From UBA6168 sp965222975 (GTDB taxonomy: Bacteria; Bacteroidota; Bacteroidia; Chitinophagales; Saprospiraceae): DNA of 64,000 nucleotides. The notes beneath the pieces were generated by a model that saw only the letters and a program-made list of their open reading frames with translations, was not told where the DNA came from and did not search any database. The translations under genes and the position numbers were made by a program. The DNA lies in NCBI GenBank assembly GCA_965222975.1, contig CBDCVJ010000047.1:62001-126000 (forward strand). Reading direction: 5' to 3'. Of this stretch, positions 1 through 10,267 are shown piece by piece. The number at the start of each line of letters is the position of its first letter. Within the stretch, counting starts at the first letter, position 1.

Positions 1-1904
1 ACCCTAGTGCGGCCGGTTTCGGGACACATGTTTTAAAATATACTTTTGATGAAGCATCCTGTATATATGTGGATTCCATTTTTGTCAATGTTTATCAGCA
101 ACCAACAACTGATTTTACCGCAGATGCCATAATATGTCTATCTGATGCTTCCGTAGTAACTTTCAATGGTATTGCTGGAACCAATGCAGATTTTGTATGG
201 GATTTTGGCGGCGGAACGGCGCAGCCCGGTATAGGCCCAGGGCCACATCAAGTAACATGGGATACTCCTGGAGACAAGACCATTTCGTTAGATATAATTG
301 AAAATGGGTGTACTGCTGGCCAGTTTGCACAACAAGTACAAGTGGACGAAGAACTTACCATTCCTTTTGTTTCATGTTCTTCAACTACAGCAACAGTTGA
401 GTTTAGTTGGGAAAATGTTTCTGGTGCAACTGGTTATGAAATTGTAATTTTGAACCAAGGTGCAGGGCCTCAATTGATAACAGATACTTCCTATTTGGTA
501 TCCGGGCTTGAGCCAGGTGAAGAAGTTATTTTACAACTTACGATAATTGGTAATACAGTTTGTCCTCCATCGACTACTAACATTCCTTGCAGTGCCAACC
601 TTTGCTCTGATGTTTCAGTCAATATCGCTCAAGTTGATCCAATATGCCTGACCCCTGATGCAGATCAAGTAGTCCTACAGTCCACTGTTGATGGGACAGC
701 TGGCGCGGGTTCGGGTCTATGGTCAGGGCCTGGGGTGGTTGATGCCATACAAGGCATTTTTGACCCCCAAGTCGCAGGCGAAGGGCTGCACCCTATCACC
801 TATAATTACCAATTGGTAAACTGTAACTACACACATATAATCGAAATAAAAGTAGCTCCCCCGCCCATAGCAGACGCTGGAGAAGATGCCAGTCTTACCT
901 GTTGGGATAGTGAATCAACTATTCGGTTGGGTGGAGATAATAGTGCCTCAGGACCAAATGTGATATATGAGTGGGCAACCGTTTCTGGCGACTTGCCGGA
1001 TAATGTCAACATTCTTCGACCTGAAGTTTCAGAACCTGGCACTTATGTGTTGACTGTGACCGATGTTGAATTAGGCTGCTCAAGTTCCGATGAGATAGTG
1101 GTATCTGCCTTTATGGACATACCAGAGCCCAGCGTTTCTTTTGCCCCATCTGATTGTAGTGGGCAGAATACGACCGTTGCAATTGAGAATGTGACTGGAG
1201 GGATTGAGCCTTATTTGTTTTCCTTGGATGGTGAGCCATACGTTGCTGAGGACACCTTTGCTTTCTTGATGCCGGGCATTTACACCCTGTCTGTAATTGA
1301 TGCGGCAGGCTGCGAAGGAGAGATGGAATTTGAAGTGGAGGACTTGGGAGGGGAATTTAACCTAAATCTTACTGCTAACCTTGTTGGCAGAAACCATATC
1401 GAAGAAGGCGAATCCATCCAATTGATTGCATTGACAAATGTCCCTTTCGACCTCATTGATTCTGTCGTTTGGTCAAACCCCGATCTGTTAAGTTGCACGG
1501 ATTGCCTTGACCCAATGGCAACGCCGACAGAGGCAACCACATTTACTTTGACGGCTTACCTCAATGGGTGCGAGGTGTCTGATGAAATAACGATACATGT
1601 TGAATATAAGAGTCCGATCTATGTGCCAAATGCCTTTTCTCCAAACGGCGATCAAGTGAATGATGTACTGAAAATCTACACTGGCCCGCGTGTCGCAAAG
1701 ATAAAATCCTTTATGATCTTTGACCGTTGGGGAGAAATGGTCTCCATCCATCAGGACTTTTCCCCTGATGACCCTGGGGGAGCATGGGATGGAACATTGG
1801 ATGGAAAGGAAATGAATCCTGCAGTATTCGTATGGTTCGCAGAAGTAGAGCTGATTGATGGTTCAACCAAAATGCTGGAAGGAGACATTTCACTTATTAG
1901 GTAA
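1..1904 (+). CDS. T9SS type-B sorted modular surface protein, 5' partial
   Basis: The reading frame is open from the window edge (first full codon at base 3) to TAA at 1902-1904, giving 633 residues of a protein that begins upstream. The GTG at 69 lies inside the repeat pattern and is not a start. Order: tail of a preceding module (1-98), one complete ~253-residue module (about 99-855: a PKD-like part with WDFGGGTA and GPGPHQVTW, a fibronectin-III-like part with GATGYEIVI, and a third part ending NYQLVNC), an Ig/PKD-like unit starting DAGEDASLTC, a short SprB-type unit (GGIEPYLFSLDG), and a C-terminal gliding-motility/T9SS type-B domain (VPNAFSPNGDQVND, FDRWGE). Such domains are recognised by the type IX system for export across the outer membrane. 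An adhesin-like surface role is inferred. The next gene carries the same module, so the two are paralogues. Confidence 0.9.
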   Translation, partial: PSAAGFGTHVLKYTFDEASCIYVDSIFVNVYQQPTTDFTADAIICLSDASVVTFNGIAGTNADFVWDFGGGTAQPGIGPGPHQVTWDTPGDKTISLDIIENGCTAGQFAQQVQVDEELTIPFVSCSSTTATVEFSWENVSGATGYEIVILNQGAGPQLITDTSYLVSGLEPGEEVILQLTIIGNTVCPPSTTNIPCSANLCSDVSVNIAQVDPICLTPDADQVVLQSTVDGTAGAGSGLWSGPGVVDAIQGIFDPQVAGEGLHPITYNYQLVNCNYTHIIEIKVAPPPIADAGEDASLTCWDSESTIRLGGDNSASGPNVIYEWATVSGDLPDNVNILRPEVSEPGTYVLTVTDVELGCSSSDEIVVSAFMDIPEPSVSFAPSDCSGQNTTVAIENVTGGIEPYLFSLDGEPYVAEDTFAFLMPGIYTLSVIDAAGCEGEMEFEVEDLGGEFNLNLTANLVGRNHIEEGESIQLIALTNVPFDLIDSVVWSNPDLLSCTDCLDPMATPTEATTFTLTAYLNGCEVSDEITIHVEYKSPIYVPNAFSPNGDQVNDVLKIYTGPRVAKIKSFMIFDRWGEMVSIHQDFSPDDPGGAWDGTLDGKEMNPAVFVWFAEVELIDGSTKMLEGDISLIR

Positions 1905-1928
1905 AATAATAGTCAAAAACATGACCTC

Positions 1929-1966
1929 AAAGAGGTGTCAGCTTTAATGCCGACACCTCTTTTTTC
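1929..1966 (+). terminator. Rho-independent terminator after the first surface-protein gene
   Basis: A perfect 9-bp stem (AGAGGTGTC at 1931-1939, GACACCTCT at 1952-1960) is followed by a run of T at 1960-1965, 26 bases after the stop codon. Confidence 0.85.
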
Positions 1967-2444
1967 TTTCCAAATTACATATTAGGATTTTTTGGTAAAG
2001 AAATTGTCTTCAATCAACATGTAATAAACTTAGATAATCGTTTGATTAAAAAAGCCTGTCCAAAATATTCATTAGATATTTCTTTAAAAACTTTGGCATT
2101 CATTCTTTTAAAAGTTAGGGTAAAATTTACCTTTGCAGGCGATTTTTTCAAAAACTGTTTTTTAGCCAAGAATACTCGATTTAACCCAAGTACCTTCCTC
2201 CTATCCCGATCCGATACCCTGTACAGCAAGAAAAATATTCTCCGGCAACATTTTGTCAATTCTCCTATAACCGTGAATTAATCGGCTTTCCTCGAAATGA
2301 ATTTGAAAACGGGGTGCGCATGCGTTTTAAAAATGTTTCACCCTCCAAAACTACCCGCTCGACTGATGGAAACAAGGCTGGGAAAGGTATTTTTTCCAGT
2401 GCATATTAAAATCAACACTGTAAACCAGAATAAAATACCAAGCA
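1967..2444. other. Intergenic stretch, no gene recognised
   Basis: This AT-rich gap between two surface-protein genes holds short open frames on both strands (such as 2042-2281 and 2014-2259, which overlap each other), none with a recognisable protein. No TAnnTTTG element was found close to the start at 2445. The promoter of the next gene presumably lies here but could not be assigned. Confidence 0.5.
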
Positions 2445-5400
2445 ATGACACGACTTGTATGGTTGATGGGAATGCTTCTGCTTTTTTTCGCGACCACACC
2501 ACTATCAGCACAACCTTGTGATTGTATATCTACTGGCAATTGTCCAGTAGCGATTGAGGATAATGGAACATTTTATGGCACCTTGGATGTGACCGTCAAC
2601 GGAAACAATGACTTAGGTGATTGCCCTTTGAATCGAGTATGCTTTAGTATAACCCATACTTGGGTCGGTGACCTTTCGGTGGCTCTTAGTTCTCCAAGTG
2701 GGGTCAACTATTTACTCATGGCTGACTTGGACAATGCGTTTGGGGGATGTGGCAATGAAGAAGACAATGTTGATGTCTGTATTGATATTGGAACGGGAAA
2801 TCCTCTTACCAATAATACGGAGTATATGTGTAACCCTGGGCCATGCCCCAGTGGCACCTGTTGCCTTACGGGAAACTGGACAGCGCCTTGTGGCGGAGTT
2901 TCTGATCCAGTGAGCGGTGCATCCCAAGCGCCCAATTGTGATTTAAATGATTTCAATGTGCCCGGGCATCCTGCAAATGGAACATGGACACTGACCGTTA
3001 ATGATGTCTGTGACCAGGACATAGGTGAACTATTCAATTTCTCATTAGAATTCTCATGTGGTACCTCATCTTGTATCGTTTGCGAGGCTGAAGGAGGATC
3101 GCTTAACGCGCCTAATGTGGCCTCCTGTTTTGGTGATGCCAGTTTGAACTTGAGCCTTCCTCCCAATTTTGGTCAAGGCGAGGAAGAAGCACCGGCGGGG
3201 GAATATACCTACGGGTATGTTATTTCACAGAATGGGACGATCATGGCCGTCAACCCTTCACCAGATATGACATCACAACCGCCCGGAGTTTATCAAATAT
3301 GCGGTATTTCCTATTTAACAACAGCCATTGGAGATGTACTTTCATTGATAGGAATGGATTTGACTGCTGCCCAAAATTTACTCATGCCGCCAACGGCAGC
3401 TTTTTGCGCTGATTTTTCCAACGATTGTATAACGGTTACTATTGGCAACCTGATACCTCCTACCTTGGTGGATACATTCGCTTGTTTAGGTGATTGTATT
3501 TATCTTGGTGATGGGAATAATGGAACGGTGGAGGTATGTTCGTCAGGCGATATTGTTTTGGAGTCTTACTTAGGTTGTGATAGTGTCATCACAGTGATTC
3601 TTCAGCCGATTATTGTTGCACCTGTTGTTGCTGATACAACCTTGTGTTTGGGAGAGTGCGTGGAAGTCGATAATATTGTTTACTGCCCCCCAGGACCTTT
3701 TGTTATTACTTTAGAAAGTTATTTAGGTTGCGATAGTGTCGTCACTTATTTTGTGACAGAGGACCTGACCCAAGCCATCATTTTGCCTGACCCTCCCCCT
3801 GCGTTGAATTGTTTAAACCCTTCCGTTACGTTGGATGGATCTTCTTCGGGGGCTCCTGGAATCAGTTATACATGGATAGGACCGGGCAGTTTTTTAAGCA
3901 ACGACCCAACAATATCAGTGACAATTCCCGGCGACTACACCTTATTTGTTGAGAACAATGAGGTAGACCCTCCTTGCATATCCTCAACGGAGGTGACCAT
4001 TGAAGGAAATCTGCAAGATCCTGATTTACAGTTAAATGCCCCCCCCCCTGCAATTTGTGAAGGAGAAACGTTTGACTTGAATACGCTTGATATTGTTGAC
4101 TTAAATGGTACTTCACCAACTCTTACGTTCCACAGTGATACTCCTGCAACACCTGCCAATGAATTATCCCTGTCCATCGTTGCCCCAACGATGACTACCA
4201 CCTATTACATCTTGGGCACAAACAGTGGCGGATGTACCGACGAAATACCTGTGGAAATCACGGTGAATCCTTTGCCGTCATCTGATTTTGTACTGACATC
4301 CCCGATCTGTTTGAATGAAACTTCGACTTTAACTTATATGGGAAATGCAGGAACAGGTGCAACCTTTGCTTGGGTTTTTGATGGAGGCACTGCCATTCCA
4401 GGGGGCACTGGCCCTGGTCCGCACACTGTTACTTGGCCAACCAGCGGCACTAAAACAGTTACACTCGCTGTAACTGAAAATGGCTGCACATCTTTATTGA
4501 CAAGTCAGGAGATAGAAGTTGCATTGCCTTTGCCCCAACCTGTTGCTAACTGTAACCCTCAAACAAATAGTATAGAATTTATTTGGGGCACTATTCCAGG
4601 GGCTACCGGATACAATGTAGACGTAGCCATCGGTCCATTGGGGGCAATGACTTCCGATACTTCATATTTGATAACTGGCTTGAATTCCGGCGAACTGGCT
4701 TCCATATTTATAGAAGCTATTTCGGGAAATGCCTGTGGCAACTCATCCGTACAAATATCATGTACTGCTCAGGATTGCCCACAAGTGACGGTCACTATTG
4801 ATCCTCTATCAGATATTTGCCTAGATGGTACTCAGTCAATAGTTATATTATCGGCAACGCAAGCAGGAGGCGATGGTTCCGGCATATATACCTTCACAGG
4901 GCCTGGTGTGAACCCCATTTCTGGAACCTTCAATCCCAATAATGCGGATATTGGAAGCAACAATATTTTGGTCAGCTATGAAGAGGGTACTTGTGTTTAC
5001 AATGCATCCACTTTTATAAACATATTTCCGCAACCAACAGCAGATTTCACCGCTACTCAAAACATCTGTTCAGATGATTTCTCTACCATAACTTATACAG
5101 GAGATGCCAGTTCGGATGCTGAATTCTTATGGGATTTCAATGGTGGCACCGCCACGCCAGGTACTGGCATTGGGCCGCATGAGTTAAGTTGGCAAGACGG
5201 CGATACTTATTCGATTGCTTTATCAGTAGTGGAAAATGGCTGTGCTTCTGAAATGGTTTCCCAGACTGTGGAAGTGGATACACCCCTTCCCGAACCAGAG
5301 ATCACTTGCGATGCAAGTACGTCTTCTATTGAATTTTTCTGGCAGCAAATTCCAAATGCTGTTGATTTTACGGTAAACGTAACATCGGGCGGCTTGGGTA

Positions 5401-8081
5401 CAATGACTTCAGATACATCTATACTGTTCGATAACCTCACGCCTAATACTGTTATTTCCATAGAAGTGATTGCAAATGGAATAGGTGCTTGTGGAAGTTC
5501 ATCTATAGAGGCCAGTTGTACTGCGAATAATTGTGGAACTGTTGATATATCCATCCAGCCAGTAAATGATATTTGCTTGAGTACCTCAACTGCCTCTTTC
5601 GATCTTGTTCCGACCATAACGGGAGGCATCGGCGGCGGTGATCTTAGTTGGTCAGGTGATGGTATCATAGATGCGATTGCTGGCACATTCGATCCCAACG
5701 AAGGCGTATTTGGCGAGAATGTGGTGACTGCTTTGTATGTTGAAGGCAATTGTGTTTACACACAAGACTTTAGCATTTTCATTTACGATTTGCCTGTTGC
5801 TAGTTTTACAACAAATGCCCCTGTTTGCGTGGGGAGTGAAATGGCCGTTGCCTATTCTGGGCCCCCATTACCAGGGCTGGTTTTCAATTGGGACTTCGGA
5901 GATGGGGCAGCTGTTCCCGGTATAGGGCAAGGCCCACATCAGGTAACTTGGATGGACAATGGTACTAAAATGATTTCACTAACCGTTGAAAACGCAAATG
6001 GCTGTGAGTCGGAGGCATTCGAATCGGAAGTGCAAATAGCCGCGCCGCTAATACCTCCTGTTATCTCCTGCAATTCAACCACTTCATCCATAGAATTTAC
6101 TTGGTCAACAGTCACTGGCGCCGCTGATTATGCAGTAGAGGTATTAAATGGGCCAACGGGGGCTTTTACCCCGCCAAATAGTTATTCTTTTAATGGCTTG
6201 TCGCCAAATGAAGAAGTGACCATTGAATTGACAGTTATGGGTAATGGCACTTGCCCACCAGTCGTTTTAGAAGAAACCTGTATTGCCATTGATTGCCCCT
6301 CTTTAACGTTGGAAATCGACCCCAATGGGTCTTCTGCGTGCATTAGTTCTACTTCATTGATTAACCTGGATCTTACTGTTACAGGTGGAAGCACAAATGG
6401 AATGGAAACATGGAGTGGTAATGGCATCACAAACAAAACATTAGGCATTTTTGATCCAACAGTGGCAGGGGTTGGCCAGCACAGCATTACTGTTATTTAT
6501 GAAGATGGAAATTGTAGCTATCAAAGTGCTACAACGGTCGAAGTGTTTGATGAACCGACCGCCGATTTTTCAGTACCTCCAATCATCTGTGTGACAGAAG
6601 AGGCCACCTTGACTTATTTGGGCAATGCGTCCCTAAATGCCGATTTCTCCTATGATCTGGACGGCGGTATTTTAGACCCAACTCAGCAAACCGTTTCGTG
6701 GGATATGCCAGGAATCTACACTATCTCACTATCAGTTGAACAAGATGGGTGCGTGTCTGAATTGTTTACCCAAGATGTTGAAGTTACACCTGATTTGGCT
6801 ATGCCGGACATTACTTGCGTTGGGTCTGATGAGTCAGTAGAATTCGTTTGGGCCAATGTGGCAGGGGCAACAGGTTATGATATTTCAGTACTCTCAGGAC
6901 AGGTTGGAGTTTACGTGCCTCCCGGTTCTTATTTTGTAGATGGCTTAGCGTCAGGCGAAGAAGTAACCATTCAAGTTACAGTAAATGGAAACACAGCCTG
7001 TGATCTGCCTGTTGTTAAAGCCAGCTGTACTGCCAATGATTGTCCCGATGTTTCCTTAGCCTTAACGGCAATAGACCCACTTTGTCTTACACAAATGACT
7101 CCTGTTCCCCTTGAAGCGGTTGCTCTTGGAGGTAGCGGAAATGGCATGGGGACATGGAATGGACCTGGCATTACCAACGGTCAATTCAGCCCGTCGGACG
7201 CAGGGACTGGTTCGCATACTTTGACCTATGAATATATCGAGAATGCCAATTGTGTATTTTCTGAAGAAATAACAGTTAAAGTTCAGGAAGCTCCTGTGCC
7301 CGATATATCCATCACCCCAATCAGTTGTTTTGGATACAGCGATGGTGAGATAATCATCAGCTCGGTCTCAGGTGGACAAGAGCCTTATTTGTTCTCCCTG
7401 AATGGGTCGCCATTTAGCGATATTAATACTTTCAACCAATTAGAGCCTGCCTTTTATGAGTTGTCCGTGCTGGATGCCAATGGCTGCGAGAACATGCATA
7501 CTTTCAATATGCAACAGCCGCAGGAATTGAATGTAGAACTAGTCGTTTCCATCGAAGGTGATAATAATGAGATCACATTGGGCGAGGTCGTTACGATGAC
7601 CGGTGTAGCTACTGTGCCCGACGATAGCCTTGAACTGGTGCAATGGGAACCTGCTGAACTAGTTAGCTGCGATACCTGCCTCCATGTCACTTCAGAGCCG
7701 ATCCAGCAAACGACATTTTCCATTACCGTAGAAGATAATGGTTGCATGGACAGTGACGCTGTTACCATTTTTGTTTCCAAAGATAGGAAGGTCTTTGTGC
7801 CCAACGCTTTCTCGCCCAATGGCGACAACCTGAACGATCGGTTCATGATTTTTGCTGATGGCAATCAAATAGTAAAAGTGAACTCGTTTTTGGTGTTCAA
7901 TCGCTGGGGCGAATCCGTTCACCAATATTTTGATTTCCAGCCAAATGATCCGACCTATGGTTGGGACGGATCATTTCGGGGCGAAAGACTGGATACAGGA
8001 GTATTCACCTGGTTTGCAGAAATTGAATTTGTTGATGGAGTCAACCAGATGTTCGAAGGAGACGTGATATTGGTAAAATAA
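2445..8081 (+). CDS. Giant T9SS type-B surface protein with P-domain and four 253-residue modules
   Basis: This is a 1878-residue secreted protein. A signal peptide (MTRLVWLMGM...LSAQ) is followed by a Cys-rich start (CDCISTGNCP) and a proprotein-convertase P-type beta-sandwich (VCFSITHTWVGDLSVALSSPSG, then NGTWTLTVNDVC), to about residue 205. Two short LGCDSV units follow, then an Ig-like unit. Four successive modules begin near nt 4270, 5029, 5787 and 6549 (residues ~609, 862, 1115, 1369), spaced 758-762 nt. Each has a PKD-like part, an FN3-like part (GATGY, TSYL.GL) and a third beta-rich part. The end has a SprB-type unit (GGQEPYLFSLNG) and a type-B sorting domain (VPNAFSPNGDNLND, FNRWGE). 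Export by T9SS follows from the family; adhesion or gliding is inferred. No enzyme motif was seen. The P-domain and Cys-rich start recur in the giant gene at 15066-22076, whose middle is quite different. Confidence 0.9.
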   Translation: MTRLVWLMGMLLLFFATTPLSAQPCDCISTGNCPVAIEDNGTFYGTLDVTVNGNNDLGDCPLNRVCFSITHTWVGDLSVALSSPSGVNYLLMADLDNAFGGCGNEEDNVDVCIDIGTGNPLTNNTEYMCNPGPCPSGTCCLTGNWTAPCGGVSDPVSGASQAPNCDLNDFNVPGHPANGTWTLTVNDVCDQDIGELFNFSLEFSCGTSSCIVCEAEGGSLNAPNVASCFGDASLNLSLPPNFGQGEEEAPAGEYTYGYVISQNGTIMAVNPSPDMTSQPPGVYQICGISYLTTAIGDVLSLIGMDLTAAQNLLMPPTAAFCADFSNDCITVTIGNLIPPTLVDTFACLGDCIYLGDGNNGTVEVCSSGDIVLESYLGCDSVITVILQPIIVAPVVADTTLCLGECVEVDNIVYCPPGPFVITLESYLGCDSVVTYFVTEDLTQAIILPDPPPALNCLNPSVTLDGSSSGAPGISYTWIGPGSFLSNDPTISVTIPGDYTLFVENNEVDPPCISSTEVTIEGNLQDPDLQLNAPPPAICEGETFDLNTLDIVDLNGTSPTLTFHSDTPATPANELSLSIVAPTMTTTYYILGTNSGGCTDEIPVEITVNPLPSSDFVLTSPICLNETSTLTYMGNAGTGATFAWVFDGGTAIPGGTGPGPHTVTWPTSGTKTVTLAVTENGCTSLLTSQEIEVALPLPQPVANCNPQTNSIEFIWGTIPGATGYNVDVAIGPLGAMTSDTSYLITGLNSGELASIFIEAISGNACGNSSVQISCTAQDCPQVTVTIDPLSDICLDGTQSIVILSATQAGGDGSGIYTFTGPGVNPISGTFNPNNADIGSNNILVSYEEGTCVYNASTFINIFPQPTADFTATQNICSDDFSTITYTGDASSDAEFLWDFNGGTATPGTGIGPHELSWQDGDTYSIALSVVENGCASEMVSQTVEVDTPLPEPEITCDASTSSIEFFWQQIPNAVDFTVNVTSGGLGTMTSDTSILFDNLTPNTVISIEVIANGIGACGSSSIEASCTANNCGTVDISIQPVNDICLSTSTASFDLVPTITGGIGGGDLSWSGDGIIDAIAGTFDPNEGVFGENVVTALYVEGNCVYTQDFSIFIYDLPVASFTTNAPVCVGSEMAVAYSGPPLPGLVFNWDFGDGAAVPGIGQGPHQVTWMDNGTKMISLTVENANGCESEAFESEVQIAAPLIPPVISCNSTTSSIEFTWSTVTGAADYAVEVLNGPTGAFTPPNSYSFNGLSPNEEVTIELTVMGNGTCPPVVLEETCIAIDCPSLTLEIDPNGSSACISSTSLINLDLTVTGGSTNGMETWSGNGITNKTLGIFDPTVAGVGQHSITVIYEDGNCSYQSATTVEVFDEPTADFSVPPIICVTEEATLTYLGNASLNADFSYDLDGGILDPTQQTVSWDMPGIYTISLSVEQDGCVSELFTQDVEVTPDLAMPDITCVGSDESVEFVWANVAGATGYDISVLSGQVGVYVPPGSYFVDGLASGEEVTIQVTVNGNTACDLPVVKASCTANDCPDVSLALTAIDPLCLTQMTPVPLEAVALGGSGNGMGTWNGPGITNGQFSPSDAGTGSHTLTYEYIENANCVFSEEITVKVQEAPVPDISITPISCFGYSDGEIIISSVSGGQEPYLFSLNGSPFSDINTFNQLEPAFYELSVLDANGCENMHTFNMQQPQELNVELVVSIEGDNNEITLGEVVTMTGVATVPDDSLELVQWEPAELVSCDTCLHVTSEPIQQTTFSITVEDNGCMDSDAVTIFVSKDRKVFVPNAFSPNGDNLNDRFMIFADGNQIVKVNSFLVFNRWGESVHQYFDFQPNDPTYGWDGSFRGERLDTGVFTWFAEIEFVDGVNQMFEGDVILVK

Positions 8082-8104
8082 TCCATGTATAATATTTGCT
8101 TTTT

Positions 8105-8150
8105 ATAAAAAAGTGACAACTGATAACACAATCGGTTGTCACTTTTTTAT
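8105..8150 (+). terminator. Strong Rho-independent terminator
   Basis: The arms at 8105-8120 and 8135-8150 pair perfectly (core AAAAAAGTGACAAC / GTTGTCACTTTTTT), 23 nt after the stop of the giant surface-protein gene. The A and T flanks make it usable in both directions. Confidence 0.85.
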
Positions 8151-8210
8151 AGGGGTCAGGCGTCAGGGTGGCTTCAGTCTGACTCCTGAAACCTGGCGCC
8201 CATAAATCCA

Positions 8211-8218
8211 TATTTTTG
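8211..8218 (+). promoter_or_regulatory. Predicted -7 promoter element for the S9 peptidase
   Basis: TATTTTTG matches the Bacteroidota -7 consensus TAnnTTTG and lies 54 nt before the chosen ATG at 8273. No clear -33 TTTG is present at the expected spacing; the upstream 8157-8200 stretch is a degenerate TCAGG/CCTGA-rich inverted repeat. Confidence 0.45.
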
Positions 8219-8272
8219 CACCCGCTAAAAGCACACAAACGATTCATTCTCAATAACAACAAATTATTTTAC

Positions 8273-10249
8273 ATGAAACCTTTCATAACATTTTTGCTTC
8301 TATTGCCCGCTTGGCTAATTGTTTCCCAAATTCCTCACGACCTCGCACCAAGGAAGTTGTTTTTTCAGGAAAAAGACAAGACCCATATCCATTTATCCAA
8401 AAATGGAGAAACTGTATTTTATAAGAAAAATGGGGAAGGCGAGGAAAACCTCATTTATTATTTCTCTCGCAGTGCCCCAACCGCAGAAAGGAAAAAAGAA
8501 CTAAACGGCATTCTTGTAGATTACCGCCCTACATACGACGACGGCGTTGTCGCTGTAGTACAGCAGGACACCAACCTGCAAGTCCAGTTCACTACTGTAA
8601 AGTCAAGGAAAGTGAGGACACTTGATGTCATGCCCTTCAACCGTTTGCAATTCATGCAAATGAGTGCCCGGTTTCCAAATAAAGTACTCGTAAATATTAG
8701 TGCGAAGGAATCCGCAAAAAGTGGTATTTATTTATTGGATTTGTTGGGCAGTAACATGAAACGGTTGGGGAAAATGGAGGGTTATCGGCAAATGTTTTTC
8801 GATCAGAATTTTTCAAAAATCGCTGCGCTCCGACCCAACGACCTTGGTGGGAACACCATTTTGCGCTATCATGGTGGTGAGTGGAAAACGGTTTTTGAAT
8901 ATCCCTTTCACCCGGAAATGTTTATGGGTGGCATGTCAAGAATTGTATCTGTTAATGTGGATGGTAAGACTATTTACGCTACTGATAATTTTGAAAAAGA
9001 TAAATCCACCCTCGTTGCCATTGATGTTGAAAGTGGCAAAGTAACTGAACTGGCCAGCGACCCCGATGCCGATATTATCCCTTATGCCGCATCTATTGAT
9101 GCCAAGGGAAAACCAACGAGCGCCGTTGCCCTGTGGGGAGATACCAAAAGGCACTATTTGGATGAAACCGTTCAAAAAGATTTTGAATTTTTAAATGCAG
9201 AACTCGCCAATGTGGGCTTTGTGGAAGCCAGCGAAGATGACAGCACCTGGCTCGTCCGAAAAATGGACGGAGGGCCACAGACCTACTACTTATTCGACCG
9301 AATAGAACAAAAACTTACAAAATTATTCAATGATTATTCCCACCTTGATGATTACGAACTTGGTACGAGGACAGCCCATACAGTGACCACTCGCGACGGT
9401 TTGAAGCTGCCTGTTCATGTATATGTACCGCCTGGCATGGCTAAGGCAGACGGCATCCCCAAAACCCCGCTTCCAACGGTTGTCTATATCCACGGCGGGC
9501 CTTGGGTGGGTGTTGCACAATGGAATGGCTGGTTTCACACCCGTAATTTTCAGTTGCTGGCCAATCGCGGTTATGTGGTCATCAATATGGAATTCCGGGG
9601 TACAACTGGATTGGGCAAAGCAGTCTGTGATGCTGGCAACCTCCAATGGGGAGGCAACATGCACAACGATATTGTGGATGTGGTGACTTGGGCAACCCGC
9701 AGCAAAATTTCGAACCCCAAACGAGTCGCAATGTGGGGCTGGTCGTATGGCGGTTATGCTACCAATTATGCGCTTGGTGCTGCACCTGACCTTTTCTCTT
9801 GTGGTGTTTCCATGTATGGCATTTGCGATTTGTACGAATTTTCAAAAATACCTTTTGCCGATAATGATCTTTGGCGCACCCGTACAGGTGACCCAAATAC
9901 GGAAAAGGGCGCAGCGTTATTAAAGAGCCATTCTCCGACCGCTTATATCAAAGATATTAACAGCCCACTTTTGCTCACTACTGGTAGCCTTGATGACCGC
10001 GTGCCCCAAAAGCAAGTAGATGATTTTGCCAAAGCATTGGACGAAGCAGGAAAAGATGTAGTTTATTTTTATTATCCAGAAGAAGTGCATGATTACCGAC
10101 AGCCTGAAAGCTGGATTTCCTTTTGGGCAATTGCAGAAGATTTTTTGCATAAACATGCTGGCGGAAGAAAACAACCTCGTGAGTTGGATATTGAAAGCGG
10201 TAATTTAATATCGGTATACGGCACTGAATATATCGATAATATAGAATAG
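8273..10249 (+). CDS. Secreted prolyl oligopeptidase-family (S9) serine peptidase
   Basis: The start at 8273 is preferred over the in-frame ATG at 8216 because it gives a clean signal peptide (MKPFITFLLLLPAWLIVSQ) and lies downstream of a TAnnTTTG element; the protein is then 658 aa. The N-terminal part (~30-380) has the irregular beta-propeller look of S9 enzymes (IYLLDLLGS, LVAIDVESGKV). The C-terminal alpha/beta-hydrolase domain begins near TVTTRDGLKLPVHVYVP. The catalytic triad is visible: Ser491 in GWSYGGY, Asp in GSLDDRVP (574-575) and His606 in EVHDYR. The family cleaves oligopeptides, often after proline or dipeptide-wise from the N-terminus. A periplasmic peptide-degrading role is inferred; exact specificity cannot be read. 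It is monocistronic and convergent with the ComEC-like gene. Confidence 0.9.
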   Translation: MKPFITFLLLLPAWLIVSQIPHDLAPRKLFFQEKDKTHIHLSKNGETVFYKKNGEGEENLIYYFSRSAPTAERKKELNGILVDYRPTYDDGVVAVVQQDTNLQVQFTTVKSRKVRTLDVMPFNRLQFMQMSARFPNKVLVNISAKESAKSGIYLLDLLGSNMKRLGKMEGYRQMFFDQNFSKIAALRPNDLGGNTILRYHGGEWKTVFEYPFHPEMFMGGMSRIVSVNVDGKTIYATDNFEKDKSTLVAIDVESGKVTELASDPDADIIPYAASIDAKGKPTSAVALWGDTKRHYLDETVQKDFEFLNAELANVGFVEASEDDSTWLVRKMDGGPQTYYLFDRIEQKLTKLFNDYSHLDDYELGTRTAHTVTTRDGLKLPVHVYVPPGMAKADGIPKTPLPTVVYIHGGPWVGVAQWNGWFHTRNFQLLANRGYVVINMEFRGTTGLGKAVCDAGNLQWGGNMHNDIVDVVTWATRSKISNPKRVAMWGWSYGGYATNYALGAAPDLFSCGVSMYGICDLYEFSKIPFADNDLWRTRTGDPNTEKGAALLKSHSPTAYIKDINSPLLLTTGSLDDRVPQKQVDDFAKALDEAGKDVVYFYYPEEVHDYRQPESWISFWAIAEDFLHKHAGGRKQPRELDIESGNLISVYGTEYIDNIE

Positions 10250-10267
10250 AGTTTAATAAAAATAAAA

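Noticed and set aside
69..1904. Start of the first gene at GTG 69
   Set aside because: The frame is open to base 3 and codes for repeat sequence before 69; the gene begins outside the window.
2042..2281. 79-codon forward and 81-codon reverse frames in the gap before the 1878-aa gene
   Set aside because: They overlap each other, lack recognisable features and lie in AT-rich intergenic DNA.
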